Positions 1 through 9,702 of a stretch of 64,000 bases of DNA are shown here, one piece after another (position 1 is the stretch's first letter; every line of letters starts with the position of its first letter). Origin of the DNA: Streptomyces sp. DT2A-34 (lineage in GTDB: Bacteria; Actinomycetota; Actinomycetes; Streptomycetales; Streptomycetaceae); the NCBI RefSeq assembly GCF_030499515.1, contig NZ_JASTWJ010000001.1:4568001-4632000 (forward strand), given 5' to 3'. The translations under genes were made by a program, and so were the position numbers. Below the pieces are notes generated by a model. That model ran no database searches. It was not told where the DNA came from and saw only the letters and a program-made list of their open reading frames with translations.

Positions 1-198
1 TGGCCGGCTGAGCTGCTTGGTGTCGTTGGTGATGACGACCTCGAAGCCGTCGGTCTTGGCCTTGGCGTACAGCTCGATGTCCTTCGTGCCCGTCCAGCCC
101 TTGAGCTCGTGGACGTGGACGACTTCATGCGCCTTCAGCAAGATGCGCACGATCTCGGCCATGGGACGGGGCACGTTCTCGTCAAGCAGCAGTTTCAA
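1..198 (-). CDS. DUF5615-family PIN-like toxin (partial, C-terminus outside window)
   Basis: The first 66 codons of a small protein run off the left edge. Its start reads as KLLLDENVPRPMAEIVRILL, followed by HEVVHV, a conserved KGWTGTKD segment and VVITNDTKQL. The early LDEN acidic motif and the later ITND acidic motif are the hallmarks of the DUF5615 PIN-like nuclease fold. The TTG start overlaps the stop of the upstream DUF433 gene (TTGA), so the two are translationally coupled, as in toxin-antitoxin pairs of this kind. In this family the protein is a putative RNase toxin, which is inference here. The catalytic C-terminal part cannot be checked. Confidence 0.8.
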   Translation of the reverse strand, partial: MKLLLDENVPRPMAEIVRILLKAHEVVHVHELKGWTGTKDIELYAKAKTDGFEVVITNDTKQLSRP

Positions 199-839
199 GC
201 GACGACCTGCCGGGGCTCGCTGCTGCCATAGCTGTCGACGTACTCACTGAAGTCGGCGGCGTCCCGGGCGGCCTCGGCCGTCACGCCTGGGTAGAACTCA
301 CCGATCTGATCCGGCGGGATGCCGTCTCTTACGAGGGCGGCGACATCTGACGCCGGGATCCTGGTGCCTTGGATGACCGGTTCGCCACCTCGGACCGACT
401 CGTCGACCGCGACGTGCTCACGGGGGGTGAGCAGAGCGGGAATGCTGCGGCCGTCCTTATAGAAGGGCGCGAGAACATCCACCATCTGGTGGATGACCAC
501 GTTGCCTCCCTTGATCAGGTCTACGGCATGGTCGGGTTCAGCCAGATAGATCGTGTCCGGGCCCGCGACGAGTTTGTACGAGGAGAGGTGCTCCCACTCG
601 CCGAGGTCCTCCCGGAGCGTGTTCAGCGCACGGCGGATCTTCTGCAACGAAGCCTCTTCGCGCAGCTGCACACAGATGCGGAGTGCGACAACGTCGCGGA
701 ACGAGTAGAGGATCGGCCTCTCGCTGGAGATCTCGGGCACGAGCACGGCGCCCTTGGGCCCAGAGGCTCGGCGCCAGTGGGACAGCTGGCGCAGCGTCGC
801 GCCGGAAAGAGCCGCGGCGAGTTTGGGTTCGTACGACAC
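195..839 (-). CDS. DUF433-domain antitoxin-like protein with N-terminal MerR-like helix-turn-helix
   Basis: A 214-residue protein. The GTG start at 839 has AGGAGG six bases upstream, so longer versions of the frame are not used. Residues about 1-70 (SYEPKLAAALSGATLRQLSH, then YSFRDVVALRICVQLREEAS) look like a MerR-type winged helix. The C-terminal 70 residues (GEPVIQGTRIPASDVAALV, then GVTAEAARDAADF) are a typical DUF433 domain. DUF433 proteins are found upstream of DUF5615 PIN-like proteins and are taken to be the DNA-binding antitoxin half. The coupled toxin follows at once. The pair is divergent from the Wadjet operon across a 232-bp gap. Confidence 0.82.
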   Translation of the reverse strand: MSYEPKLAAALSGATLRQLSHWRRASGPKGAVLVPEISSERPILYSFRDVVALRICVQLREEASLQKIRRALNTLREDLGEWEHLSSYKLVAGPDTIYLAEPDHAVDLIKGGNVVIHQMVDVLAPFYKDGRSIPALLTPREHVAVDESVRGGEPVIQGTRIPASDVAALVRDGIPPDQIGEFYPGVTAEAARDAADFSEYVDSYGSSEPRQVVA

Positions 840-1071
840 CGCGTGCCTCCTTCCGTCTTCCGCCCCCATCGATATCGGCCTGAACGTACCCCATTCTCCT
901 GGAGGCCACTCAGCACAGAAACCGAAGGGCCCATTCAGGGTGAGCCGGGACGCCGGACGCCTACATGCCGCACATGCCGCTCCCGCGGGATTCGCCACAG
1001 GCCGGCACACGTCCGTGGCATTTTCGGCCACCCACCGGCGGCGCCCGTATGCGCCGCGTAACCTCACAGGC

Positions 1072-2700
1072 ATGGGGGCATCAGCATCCGGTGCAGGTCA
1101 GGACGCCGACGAGGAGGCGCGGCGGCGGCTGAACGCGTACACGTACCTCAGCGCGCCCGAACGGCTGGAGCACGTCGCGATCATGCGGGTCTTCTGCGGA
1201 ACGCTGCTGGCGGATCTCGCCGTCCCGGACATCATGGCGAAATTGCGCCAGACCGGCGCTTCCGCCGCAGGACTCGACGCCGACACCCTCACGGTCCGAC
1301 TGGAACAGCTGGTCCAGTGGGGAAACCTGCTCCGCAGCAGCCACACGGTGAACGCGTCCAGCATCAGTGAGTACCAGCGATCCCGCTCGCGCTACCAGCT
1401 GTCGAAACTGGGCGAACGTATCCAGCGGGACGCCGACGGAGTCCTGGCCGAGGCCGACGCCGCCCGCGAGGTGAGCAACGAACTGCTGGCACTGGTCGAG
1501 CGCGGACTACGGGAGCTGGCCGACCTCGTGACCGCGCCGGGCGGCGTCGAGCCGCAGGACGGACTGGAGCGGATCAGCACGCTGTTCGTGCAGTTCACCG
1601 AGTTCGCGGACTCCATACGCGACTTCTATGCCTATCTCGGCCAGGTGCTGTCCCGCTACGACCTGGACAGCGCCGAGTACCAGGGCTTCAAGGAGCTGCT
1701 CCTGGACTACGTCGAGGCAATCACGGAGGACGTGGCGTTCCGCGCGCCCCGGATCTCGGCGGCGTTGGACACCCTGTGGACGCACATCCCGGCTCTGCTG
1801 GACCGGCTGGACTCTCATGCCCAGGGGCTCACCGGGCTCTCGGCGCAGGCGCAGGGCGAAAGCCGCCCAGACGTCCGGATCCAGCGCAGCCGCGGCCGCG
1901 AATTCGCGGACTGGGAGGGCCTGCGCGGCTGGTTCAGCAACACCGACGGCCAAGGCAGCCAGGTCGACCAGCTACGCGATGCCACCCTGCGCGCGTTGCA
2001 GTCGCTGCTCGCCAACGCCAAGCGGATGCTGCGGTCAGCCACCGGGGAGATGTCCCGGCGCAAGGATCTGCTGCGGCTGGCCCGCTGGTTCGACGAAGCG
2101 GCGCCGCGGGACGCACACGACATCGCCGTCGCCGCATTCGGGCTGTACGGCGCCCGCCATCTGGGCATACCTCCGGCCACCGACGAGGTGGTGCCCGCCT
2201 ACACGAGCTGGTGGACCGGCCCGGTGGTCGAGGTACCGGTGGCCCTGCGGGAGAGAGGCAGCCGCGCCCAGCGGGGCCGGGCCTCCGCGGTGGAGGACCA
2301 CTCCGCGCAGAAGCAGCTGCTGAGGGAGGCAGCCCGTCAGCGGGCAGCGGCCAGAGCAGCGGCAGCCGACGAACTGCGCAGCGCGTCCGGCCGGTTCGCC
2401 GAGGTACACCTCACGTCAGCGGCGCTCGGCCTGCTCCTGGAGCTGCTGGCCACAGCGCTCGGGAACGCACAGCTCAGCAGGCCCGTCAGCACGGACGGGG
2501 AGAGGACGGCGGGGTTCGACCTCGACTCGGCCAGCAGTGAAGACGCCGAACTGCGTATCCGCCTCACCGTGCGCCGGACGGCGGGCACGCGAACGGTGCT
2601 GTACTCGGCCGACGGCGACCTGCTGCTGGACGACCTGGAGCTGGACATCGGTCGCACCTCCGCCGCGGTCGACGGCGAAGCGGAGGCGAGCGTGTCATGA
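1072..2700 (+). CDS. jetA: Wadjet type II JetA, DUF2397 (TIGR02677), kleisin-like subunit
   Basis: A 542-residue protein opening with LNAYTYLSAPERLEHVAIMR, the characteristic start of DUF2397/TIGR02677. The family is the MukF-like (kleisin) component of type II Wadjet, a condensin-like complex that recognises and destroys small circular plasmids. The rest is mostly helical, with Arg-rich stretches around residues 370-450 and a long basic/Ala helix near 420-450. The frame is open far upstream, but homology begins just after the ATG at 1072. No strong ribosome-binding site is visible there, so the exact start is uncertain. The stop overlaps the jetB start (ATGA), and it is the first gene of a four-gene operon. 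Confidence 0.9.
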   Translation: MGASASGAGQDADEEARRRLNAYTYLSAPERLEHVAIMRVFCGTLLADLAVPDIMAKLRQTGASAAGLDADTLTVRLEQLVQWGNLLRSSHTVNASSISEYQRSRSRYQLSKLGERIQRDADGVLAEADAAREVSNELLALVERGLRELADLVTAPGGVEPQDGLERISTLFVQFTEFADSIRDFYAYLGQVLSRYDLDSAEYQGFKELLLDYVEAITEDVAFRAPRISAALDTLWTHIPALLDRLDSHAQGLTGLSAQAQGESRPDVRIQRSRGREFADWEGLRGWFSNTDGQGSQVDQLRDATLRALQSLLANAKRMLRSATGEMSRRKDLLRLARWFDEAAPRDAHDIAVAAFGLYGARHLGIPPATDEVVPAYTSWWTGPVVEVPVALRERGSRAQRGRASAVEDHSAQKQLLREAARQRAAARAAAADELRSASGRFAEVHLTSAALGLLLELLATALGNAQLSRPVSTDGERTAGFDLDSASSEDAELRIRLTVRRTAGTRTVLYSADGDLLLDDLELDIGRTSAAVDGEAEASVS

Positions 2701-4022
2701 CCCTCCCCTCGACTCACGACGTAGCCCTGGCAGCCGAGCGCCGCACCGCCGCCCGGCTGCTGCTCGCCCACCCGCTGATCGCGTCGGACGGCCCGCACGC
2801 CGACCTCTTCCCGCTGATCCGCAGGCACGCCGACTGGCTGGGCAAACGGTTCCAGCAGGTGCTCGGCTACCGCCTGCTGGTCGACAGCTCCTATGCCAGG
2901 CTGTTCAAGGCGGGGCTGGGGGCGGGTTCGGGTCATCGGCTGGAGCGCTCCACCGGCACCCCGTTCACCCCACACACGTACGCCTGCCTCGCGCTGGCCC
3001 TGTCCGTGCTGGTGACCGCGCCCGAGCAGATGCTGCTGTCACACCTGGTCGCCGATATCAGGGCTGCAGCGGCCGACGCCGGGATCGAGCTGGAGGAAAT
3101 GGGCCGAGCGGCCGGGAAGCGGACCCTGGTCGCGGCTCTGCGCCAGCTCGTCGACTGGGGCGTGCTCATCGAGACCGAGGGCCATGTGGCCGCGCTTGCG
3201 CAGGAGGCGGGCGGAGAAGCCCTGATCACGATAGATCGGGAGTTGGCACGCGTGGTCGTCGCCGGCCCGCTCTCCCAGGCACGGGACGGCGCCGACCTGG
3301 TCCGGCGGGCAGCGGACCCGGGCTTCGGCGGGCCGCGCACCTACGTGCGCCGGACGCTCGTCGAGACGCCCGTCGTTCACCTCGACGAGCTGACGGACGC
3401 CGAGCGTGACTGGCTGCGCACCCGGCAGCGCCGGGAGGCCCAGGCTTTCTCCGAACTCCTGGGTCTGGAGATGGAGATCCGTGCCGAGGGCGTGGCGCTG
3501 GTGGATCCCGAGGAGGAGCTGACGGATCTGCACCTGCCGGGCACCGGGACCGTCGCACAGGCCGCGCTGCTGCTGGCGGAACGGCTCGTGGAGCGGCTTC
3601 GGCCGCAGGAGCCGGGGCATCCGGCGACCGGCGGGACGCTCGTCATCGGGGTGGCCGTCCCGGACGGCCTGGTGGATGAGGTGCTGGCCGGGCTGATCGC
3701 TGAGTACGGGCAGCGCAGCAACTGGCAGCGCGGCTACCTGGAGGACCTTCCCTCCCTGCGAGAGGCCGTATTGGACCTCCTGGTCCGCATGCGGCTGATG
3801 GCCCGCGCGGGCCGGCTGCGCGCCGAGGGCGAAGGACTGCCGGAGGGGTACGTCGAAGAGGCGCCGGAAGGACGCACGGTGACCGATGTCCATGGCGCAC
3901 GGCCCGGCGGCGACGGCTGGGTGCTGCTGGCCGCAGCGGCCCGCTACGCCACCCACGTCACGGTGCGCCCGGCCACCGCAGCAGGCAAAGGCACTGACGT
4001 TCAAGAGGAGTTGCCGCTATGA
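2697..4022 (+). CDS. jetB: Wadjet type II JetB, DUF2398 (TIGR02678), MukE-like subunit
   Basis: A 441-residue DUF2398/TIGR02678 protein, recognised by AAERRTAARLLLAHPLIAS at the start, the central FGGPRTYVRRTLVETPVV segment and the late WQRGYLEDLPSLREAVLDLL. In Wadjet complexes this winged-helix subunit plays the MukE (kite) role, bridging the kleisin and the SMC-like ATPase. It starts inside the jetA stop (ATGA) and ends inside the jetC start (ATGA), so translation of the complex is coupled. The length is usual for the family, with no internal break. Confidence 0.9.
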   Translation: MTLPSTHDVALAAERRTAARLLLAHPLIASDGPHADLFPLIRRHADWLGKRFQQVLGYRLLVDSSYARLFKAGLGAGSGHRLERSTGTPFTPHTYACLALALSVLVTAPEQMLLSHLVADIRAAAADAGIELEEMGRAAGKRTLVAALRQLVDWGVLIETEGHVAALAQEAGGEALITIDRELARVVVAGPLSQARDGADLVRRAADPGFGGPRTYVRRTLVETPVVHLDELTDAERDWLRTRQRREAQAFSELLGLEMEIRAEGVALVDPEEELTDLHLPGTGTVAQAALLLAERLVERLRPQEPGHPATGGTLVIGVAVPDGLVDEVLAGLIAEYGQRSNWQRGYLEDLPSLREAVLDLLVRMRLMARAGRLRAEGEGLPEGYVEEAPEGRTVTDVHGARPGGDGWVLLAAAARYATHVTVRPATAAGKGTDVQEELPL

Positions 4023-7000
4023 CCACCGACGCGCGTGGCCTCGTTCCGCTGCCGCGTTCCGGCGCTGCGACACCCGCCGGCCCTGCGACGACCGCCGGCA
4101 CCCGCTTCCGGCTGCACCGGGCGGGCATCCAGAACGTCTGGCAGTACGACGAGCAGGAGTTCTCCTTCGGCGACGGACGGCTGCTGCTGCGCGGCAAGAA
4201 CGGCGCGGGCAAGTCCAAGGCCCTGGAGATGCTGCTCCCGTATCTTCTGGACGGCGACTCCCGGGCACTGGACTCGACAGGCACCGGCCGCACCACGCTT
4301 GCCTGGCTGATGCTGGACGGATTCGAGCAGACCAACCGTCTCGGGTATCTGTGGGTGGAGTTCCGGGGCACGGCCGACGACGGCGGTCACCGCCACCTGA
4401 CGCTCGGTGCCGCCATCCGCGCCTCGAAGTCGACGCAGAAGGCGCTGCCGACGTTCTTCGTCACCCCGCTGCGGATCGGCGAGGATCTGCACCTGGTCGA
4501 GGGCGGAAAGCCGCTACCGGTCGACCGGCTCAAGGAGATCGTCGGCTCCGACAACACGACCGACCGTGCGGTCCAGCACCGTGCGCGTGTGGCCCGGGAA
4601 CTGTTCGGCATCACCGACGCGACGCGCTATCGCAACCTCACCCAGCTCCTTCACCGGCTGCGGCGCCCGACGGTCGGTGACCGTATCGAACACGGGGGCT
4701 TGGTCTCCCTGCTGAGCGAGACCCTGCCGGGGCTCGACGAGGACGTGGTCGAGAAGGTGGCCCGCAACCTCCACGACCTCGACGCCGTACGCGACGAACT
4801 CGGCCGCCTGGAACGCACCGACGCGGCCTTGCGCACGTTCCTCACCAGTTACCGCGGCTACCTGGCCGGGGTCCTGCGCGCCTCCGCCCAGAGAGTGAGC
4901 CACGAACTGGGCGTCCTCGCTCAGCGGCGCCGGGCGGCCGGAGACGCCGCACAGCGGACGAGCGACCTGAGGACGCAGGAGGAGGAGTCGGAGGGCCGAC
5001 TGGAGACCCTGCGCGACGAGGAACAGAACGCCCGGACCGACCTGGCCGCCCTACACGCCAGTCACGCCTACCGCAGCCTGCGCGAACTGTCGGAGCGCCG
5101 CGGCACGGTGGAGGCGCTGCACACCGCCGCCGTGGCCGCGTTCACCACCTTGCGCAACGCCCATGACGCGGAGGAGGGCTCGGCGGAGCGGCTGGCCGAA
5201 GGTGTCGAACACCTCGGAAGCCGACTGGCCGAGCTGGGAACCGAACATCGGGAGTTGCTGACACAGGCGGAAAAGGCCGGGCTTCCTACCGGCCATCTCG
5301 GCGAGGCGGTGGCTCTGCCGCGCACGGTTCTCGCCCAGGCCACCGAGACCGAACTGACGACTCCGGACGGGGAGACGCGTACCGTACGGCGCCGGTCGGT
5401 GGCCCGTGTGGACACGGTCACGGCGCAGGAAGGGCTGCGGTCCTGGCAGAACCAGTTGGAGGACGCCGAGGCGGTCGCGAGAAACCGGGCCCGGATGGTT
5501 CAGGAGGTGACCCGCCTCATCTCACGGGCGGACGAGGCCCGCGCCGCGGCGGCTCAGTCCGATGCCGAGCGGGAACGGCTGGAGGGCGAGGCGGAAGAGG
5601 CCGCCGGTCATCTGGAGGGCAGCCGTCAGAAGGTCGCCGAGGAGAGCGGCGCCTACGCCCGCCAAGTCGCCGACTGGGCGGCGCGCACGCGGACCGCGCT
5701 GGGTATCGACTGCCCGTCACTCGACGCCGTCCACGCCACCGTCGGCCACGAGACCTCCACCGACGCGCCGTTCGCGGACCGCACACTGCCGCCCGACATC
5801 GACAACCAGGCGTGGCGGACAGCTCAGGCCGCGTTGGAGCCGTACGGCGAGGAACTCACCGGACGCCGGGACGCCCTGGCACTCAGCGTTAACCGGCTCG
5901 GCGAGGAACTCGACCACCTGGCGAAGCAGAAGCGGGACTGGGAGCAACGTACCGACCCCGAGCCGCCCGCCCCGCACCATCGCGCCGCCGCAAGGACGCC
6001 GGGCAGTGGAGCACCTTTCTACCGGCTCGTGGACTTCGCGGAAGACCTGGCTCCGGCCGACCGAGCTGGTCTGGAAGGGGCGCTGGAGGCGAGTGGAATC
6101 CTGGACGCGTGGGTGAGCGCGGGCGGCGTCCTTCTCGACCCGCGCACCCGGGACACCCTTCTCCAGCCGGGTCCCGCGCTGTCCGACGGGCCGACTCTCG
6201 CCTTGGCCTTGCGCCCAGCCCCTGCACCGGGTTGCGGCGTCACGGCCGAGCAGGTGGAGGGGCTGCTGGCCACCATTGCACTCGCATCGGCACAGGAGAC
6301 CTCCGCGCACAATGCGGTGTTTTACGACGGCAGTTGGCGTTTGGGCGTACTCAACGGTCGTCACGACAAGGGCGACACCGAGTACGTGGGGGCCGCCGTA
6401 CGCGCCGAGACTCGGCGACGCATCCTCGCAGAGTTGGAGGAGCGGATCGCGCAGACGGAACAGCGGCTGGCCGATGTCCGCGAAGAGCTCACCGTAGCCG
6501 ATGCCACGCGTCGGGCTCTCACGCTCGCAGAACGGGATTTCCCCAGGGCACGGAATCTCGCGGACGCATGGAGCAGGACCGAATCAGCAGAGCGGACCCT
6601 GCGCGAACTGACCGCCAAGGCGACCCGGGCGGCGCGGCTGGCCGAGGAGACACGCGCTCTCGCGGTATCGGCGCGGACCGAGGCGGATTCCACTGCGACC
6701 GCCCACGACCTGCCCGGCGACCCCGCCTCCCTGGACCGTGTGCGCACCGCACTGGCTGGTCTGCTCAGCGGTATCGGACATTTGCGCAGGGCCGTCAGCG
6801 GCACGGGCGAGCGGCTCGGTACGAACCAGGCCGATGCCGACCGGTACGGACGCGCCCGAGAGGATCGCCTGGCCGCGGACGAGAGCTACCGGCTCCACCT
6901 CGCCGGGCTGCGCACCGCTGAGCAGGACCTGCGCACCCGCGAGGAGGCCATCGGGTCGTCCGAGGAGGAAATCCTCTCCCGCAAGCAGGAGTCCAAGCAG

Positions 7001-8275
7001 CGCATCGCGAACGCCGTCCAAGCGCTCCCCGCGGCACAACGAGCTCGCGACGATTTCCACGACCAGCGCGTGCGCGCGGAAGAGGACGAGAAGCGCCTGC
7101 GCGGGGGCCTGGCGGACCAGGAGACGGTGGTCATCGACACCGGCAGCGCTCTTCGCGGTGCTCTCGGCCGACCGGAGGTGGTGCTCGGCGCCGGCCTTGA
7201 CCGGTCCTCGCTGCCCGAGTACGTATCGGATGATCCCGGCGCGGACGTCCGCAGCCGTCTGCGCGCGCTGCGGGCCCTCGCCGAAGCCGTGGAGCAGGCC
7301 CTCGGCCGCCCGAAGGGCGAGGTGTCGGACAGCACCCTGCTCAACCGTCACACCGATCTGCGCGACCAACTGGCCGGCGGGTTCGATGCGCAGCTGGAGG
7401 AGCGCGACGGGATCAAGGTGTGCCGCCTGGTCGACGACCACGGGTCCCATGACGTTGCGGCCGTGGGCGAGCGGATCGCGGTTCAGGCCGCGGAGGCCCG
7501 GGGGCGGCTCACCGAGCGCGAACGTGAGGTCTTCCAGCGGTTCCTGACCGGTGAGCTCGGCGACCACCTCTCGGCACAGGTCATCGCGGCGGCGAACCTG
7601 GTCGCGGCTCTCAACGACACCCTGCGGACGGTGCGCACCTCCCACGGCCTCGGTGTCGAGCTGCTGTGGAAGCTCGACGAGGACGTGGACGCGGATGTGC
7701 GCGCGGCCGTCGAGCTGCTGCGCAGTCCGTCGAGCCTCAGGACTCGCGACCAGACCGAGCAACTGCGCGAGGTGCTGCAACGCCGGATCGAGGACGCCCG
7801 ACGCGCCGATCCTTCAGCCGGATACGCCGCCCATCTGCGGACCGCGCTGGACTACCGCGACTGGTTCCGTTTCCACACCTTCGTGGTCGAGGACGCGGCT
7901 CCGAGCCGCCGTAGGAAACTGACCGGCCGGACCGGTCTCAGCCAGGGCGAACAACGCGTGCTCTCCTACCTCGTGCTCTTCGCCGCGGCTGCCGCCCATT
8001 TCACCAGCCTCGCCGAGTCGGCACCGCACGCGCCGCGGCTGATCCTCCTGGACGACGCCTTCGCGAAGGTCGACGAACCCACCCATGGCCGGCTGGGCCG
8101 TATCCTCGTCGACCTCGATCTCGACTTCGTCCTCACCAGCGAGCGGCTCATGGGCAACTGGCCCGAGGTTCCGTCCCTGCACATCTACGAGTGCCTCCGT
8201 GATCCCCATGCGCGCGGGGTGGCCACCCTGCACTACACCTGGAACGGTCGGCACCGGCGTCTGGTGTCCGTATGA
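4019..8275 (+). CDS. jetC: Wadjet type II JetC, SMC/MukB-like ATPase (TIGR02680)
   Basis: A 1418-residue SMC-like ATPase of the TIGR02680 family. The Walker A motif GKNGAGKS is at residues 59-66. About 1,000 residues of coiled coil rich in Glu, Arg, Ala and Leu follow, with a central non-coil hinge-like segment near residues 660-760. The ABC signature LSQGEQ is at 1307-1312 and Walker B LILLDDAF at 1341-1348, so both halves of the ATPase head are intact. In type II Wadjet this is the motor that extrudes plasmid DNA before JetD cuts it. It overlaps jetB and jetD by 4 bp each. No frameshift is seen over 4.2 kb. Confidence 0.93.
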   Translation: MTTDARGLVPLPRSGAATPAGPATTAGTRFRLHRAGIQNVWQYDEQEFSFGDGRLLLRGKNGAGKSKALEMLLPYLLDGDSRALDSTGTGRTTLAWLMLDGFEQTNRLGYLWVEFRGTADDGGHRHLTLGAAIRASKSTQKALPTFFVTPLRIGEDLHLVEGGKPLPVDRLKEIVGSDNTTDRAVQHRARVARELFGITDATRYRNLTQLLHRLRRPTVGDRIEHGGLVSLLSETLPGLDEDVVEKVARNLHDLDAVRDELGRLERTDAALRTFLTSYRGYLAGVLRASAQRVSHELGVLAQRRRAAGDAAQRTSDLRTQEEESEGRLETLRDEEQNARTDLAALHASHAYRSLRELSERRGTVEALHTAAVAAFTTLRNAHDAEEGSAERLAEGVEHLGSRLAELGTEHRELLTQAEKAGLPTGHLGEAVALPRTVLAQATETELTTPDGETRTVRRRSVARVDTVTAQEGLRSWQNQLEDAEAVARNRARMVQEVTRLISRADEARAAAAQSDAERERLEGEAEEAAGHLEGSRQKVAEESGAYARQVADWAARTRTALGIDCPSLDAVHATVGHETSTDAPFADRTLPPDIDNQAWRTAQAALEPYGEELTGRRDALALSVNRLGEELDHLAKQKRDWEQRTDPEPPAPHHRAAARTPGSGAPFYRLVDFAEDLAPADRAGLEGALEASGILDAWVSAGGVLLDPRTRDTLLQPGPALSDGPTLALALRPAPAPGCGVTAEQVEGLLATIALASAQETSAHNAVFYDGSWRLGVLNGRHDKGDTEYVGAAVRAETRRRILAELEERIAQTEQRLADVREELTVADATRRALTLAERDFPRARNLADAWSRTESAERTLRELTAKATRAARLAEETRALAVSARTEADSTATAHDLPGDPASLDRVRTALAGLLSGIGHLRRAVSGTGERLGTNQADADRYGRAREDRLAADESYRLHLAGLRTAEQDLRTREEAIGSSEEEILSRKQESKQRIANAVQALPAAQRARDDFHDQRVRAEEDEKRLRGGLADQETVVIDTGSALRGALGRPEVVLGAGLDRSSLPEYVSDDPGADVRSRLRALRALAEAVEQALGRPKGEVSDSTLLNRHTDLRDQLAGGFDAQLEERDGIKVCRLVDDHGSHDVAAVGERIAVQAAEARGRLTEREREVFQRFLTGELGDHLSAQVIAAANLVAALNDTLRTVRTSHGLGVELLWKLDEDVDADVRAAVELLRSPSSLRTRDQTEQLREVLQRRIEDARRADPSAGYAAHLRTALDYRDWFRFHTFVVEDAAPSRRRKLTGRTGLSQGEQRVLSYLVLFAAAAAHFTSLAESAPHAPRLILLDDAFAKVDEPTHGRLGRILVDLDLDFVLTSERLMGNWPEVPSLHIYECLRDPHARGVATLHYTWNGRHRRLVSV

Positions 8276-9552
8276 GCGAGCTGCCCGCCGCAACGCGCGA
8301 CTGGCTGACGGGACCTGGACTCACCCGGCTCTGGCAGGGGGCACGTAAACGCCTGGAAAGCAACGGCGTACAGGCCACGGGTTCGCTCCGGCTGACCGCG
8401 ATGAACGCCCAGGAACGCAACGACCTGTCTCTCCTGCTGGGCAAGCCCCTCACAGGTGCAGCCGTGACCGTACGGCTCGACATGCTCGACGCACGGCTAC
8501 GCGCTTCGGCCGCCGGACTCGGCCTCAGACAGACCCTGGAGGAACTCGGCCCGCCACTCACCGACCGCCGTGCCGCCCGCGCGGACGTGGCGGCACGGCG
8601 GGAACAGGTGTGGTCGTCTCTTACTTCGTCACTGGACGCCTCCCCACTCGCCGACCAGGAATGGCCCCGGCAGTGGTACGACCTGCTGCGCCGTTCCGGT
8701 GTTCCGAGAGGAGTGACGCCCGAAGCGGCGATATGGACACTCCAGCAGGCGGTCCAAGTCCTCACCGCTCTCCTCGGACCCGACGGACCTGAACGCAACG
8801 GCACACGCGGTCGAGGAGAACTCGCCGCCATGACGACCGGCTCCGCGCACGGCCTGGACGACGGCACCTGGCTCGCCCGCCTCGTCCAACGCGGCCTCGC
8901 CCTCGCCCACGGCACCGAGTTCCCCGACAACGCGGCCGGTCGACGCGCTCTGTGGCGGCTGGTGTCCGTCACTCCGGACGAGGTCTCCAGCACGGTGCTG
9001 ACGTACGGACTGCGACCCGACGGCGAGGGCTGGCGGGAGCGTGCTCTGCGGGAGCGAGCCAACCATCACGCCGAAGTACACGTCACACCACGCGACCTGC
9101 ATGGCCTCCGGCTGCAGCTCCCCGCCGGAACGCTCATCCACATCTGTGAGAATCCGCGCGTGGTGGAAGCCGCGGCGGACGCGGCCTGCGTCCAGCCCCT
9201 GGTGTGCACCTCCGGCAGCGCGGCCACCGTGGTCTTCACTCTTCTCGACGCCCTCGCCGCCACGGGTTGCCGCTTCGCGTACCACGGCGACTTCGACTGG
9301 CCGGGGATCGCTCTGGCCAACCGGGTCATCCGCCGCTACGAAGCCCGGCCGTGGCGCATGGGCGCCGCGGATTACGAGCACCTGGCCGCTCGCAGTCAGG
9401 CCGAGGGCATCCCTCAACTGGCCCTCGACGGCCAGCCGGTCGACGCGGACTGGGACCCGGATCTCGCCCCCGCCATGACCGCCCTCGGCGTCGCGCTCCA
9501 TGAGGAGGCGACCCTCGACCTCCTGGTGGACGACCTGTCACGCCGGGCGTAG
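8272..9552 (+). CDS. jetD: Wadjet type II JetD, DUF3323-DUF2399 TOPRIM nuclease subunit
   Basis: A 426-residue protein. The N-terminal half (residues 1-230) matches the DUF3323-type domain. The C-terminal half is DUF2399, with IHICENPRVVEAAADAAC (the TOPRIM glutamate) near residue 290 and the acidic motif GDFDWPG, whose aspartates are residues 340 and 342. This topoisomerase-VI-A-like TOPRIM domain is the plasmid-cleaving subunit of Wadjet. All catalytic acids are present, so the system looks functional. It starts inside the jetC stop codon. It is the last gene before the att scar at 9703. Confidence 0.92.
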   Translation: MSELPAATRDWLTGPGLTRLWQGARKRLESNGVQATGSLRLTAMNAQERNDLSLLLGKPLTGAAVTVRLDMLDARLRASAAGLGLRQTLEELGPPLTDRRAARADVAARREQVWSSLTSSLDASPLADQEWPRQWYDLLRRSGVPRGVTPEAAIWTLQQAVQVLTALLGPDGPERNGTRGRGELAAMTTGSAHGLDDGTWLARLVQRGLALAHGTEFPDNAAGRRALWRLVSVTPDEVSSTVLTYGLRPDGEGWRERALRERANHHAEVHVTPRDLHGLRLQLPAGTLIHICENPRVVEAAADAACVQPLVCTSGSAATVVFTLLDALAATGCRFAYHGDFDWPGIALANRVIRRYEARPWRMGAADYEHLAARSQAEGIPQLALDGQPVDADWDPDLAPAMTALGVALHEEATLDLLVDDLSRRA

Positions 9553-9578
9553 GGACGCCGACGCCTCCGTGTCGGGTT

Positions 9579-9598
9579 CTGGGAGCCACCTGGGAGCC
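9579..9598. repeat. Two 9-bp direct repeats at 11-bp spacing near the element end
   Basis: The word CTGGGAGCC occurs at 9579-9587 and again at 9590-9598, about 105 bp inside the tRNA fragment. Short direct repeats one helical turn apart, near the end of a tRNA-integrated element, resemble arm-type binding sites for a tyrosine integrase. That reading is inference. The stretch 9553-9702 holds no gene. Confidence 0.4.
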
Positions 9599-9702
9599 GA
9601 CCCGCTCCCCAAGCCCCTTCCACACCACCCGAGACCGCCCCACCCCAACGCCCCGACCAGGCAAAACACCAAACCACCCGGTGTCGATCTTCGCGGAACC
9701 TC

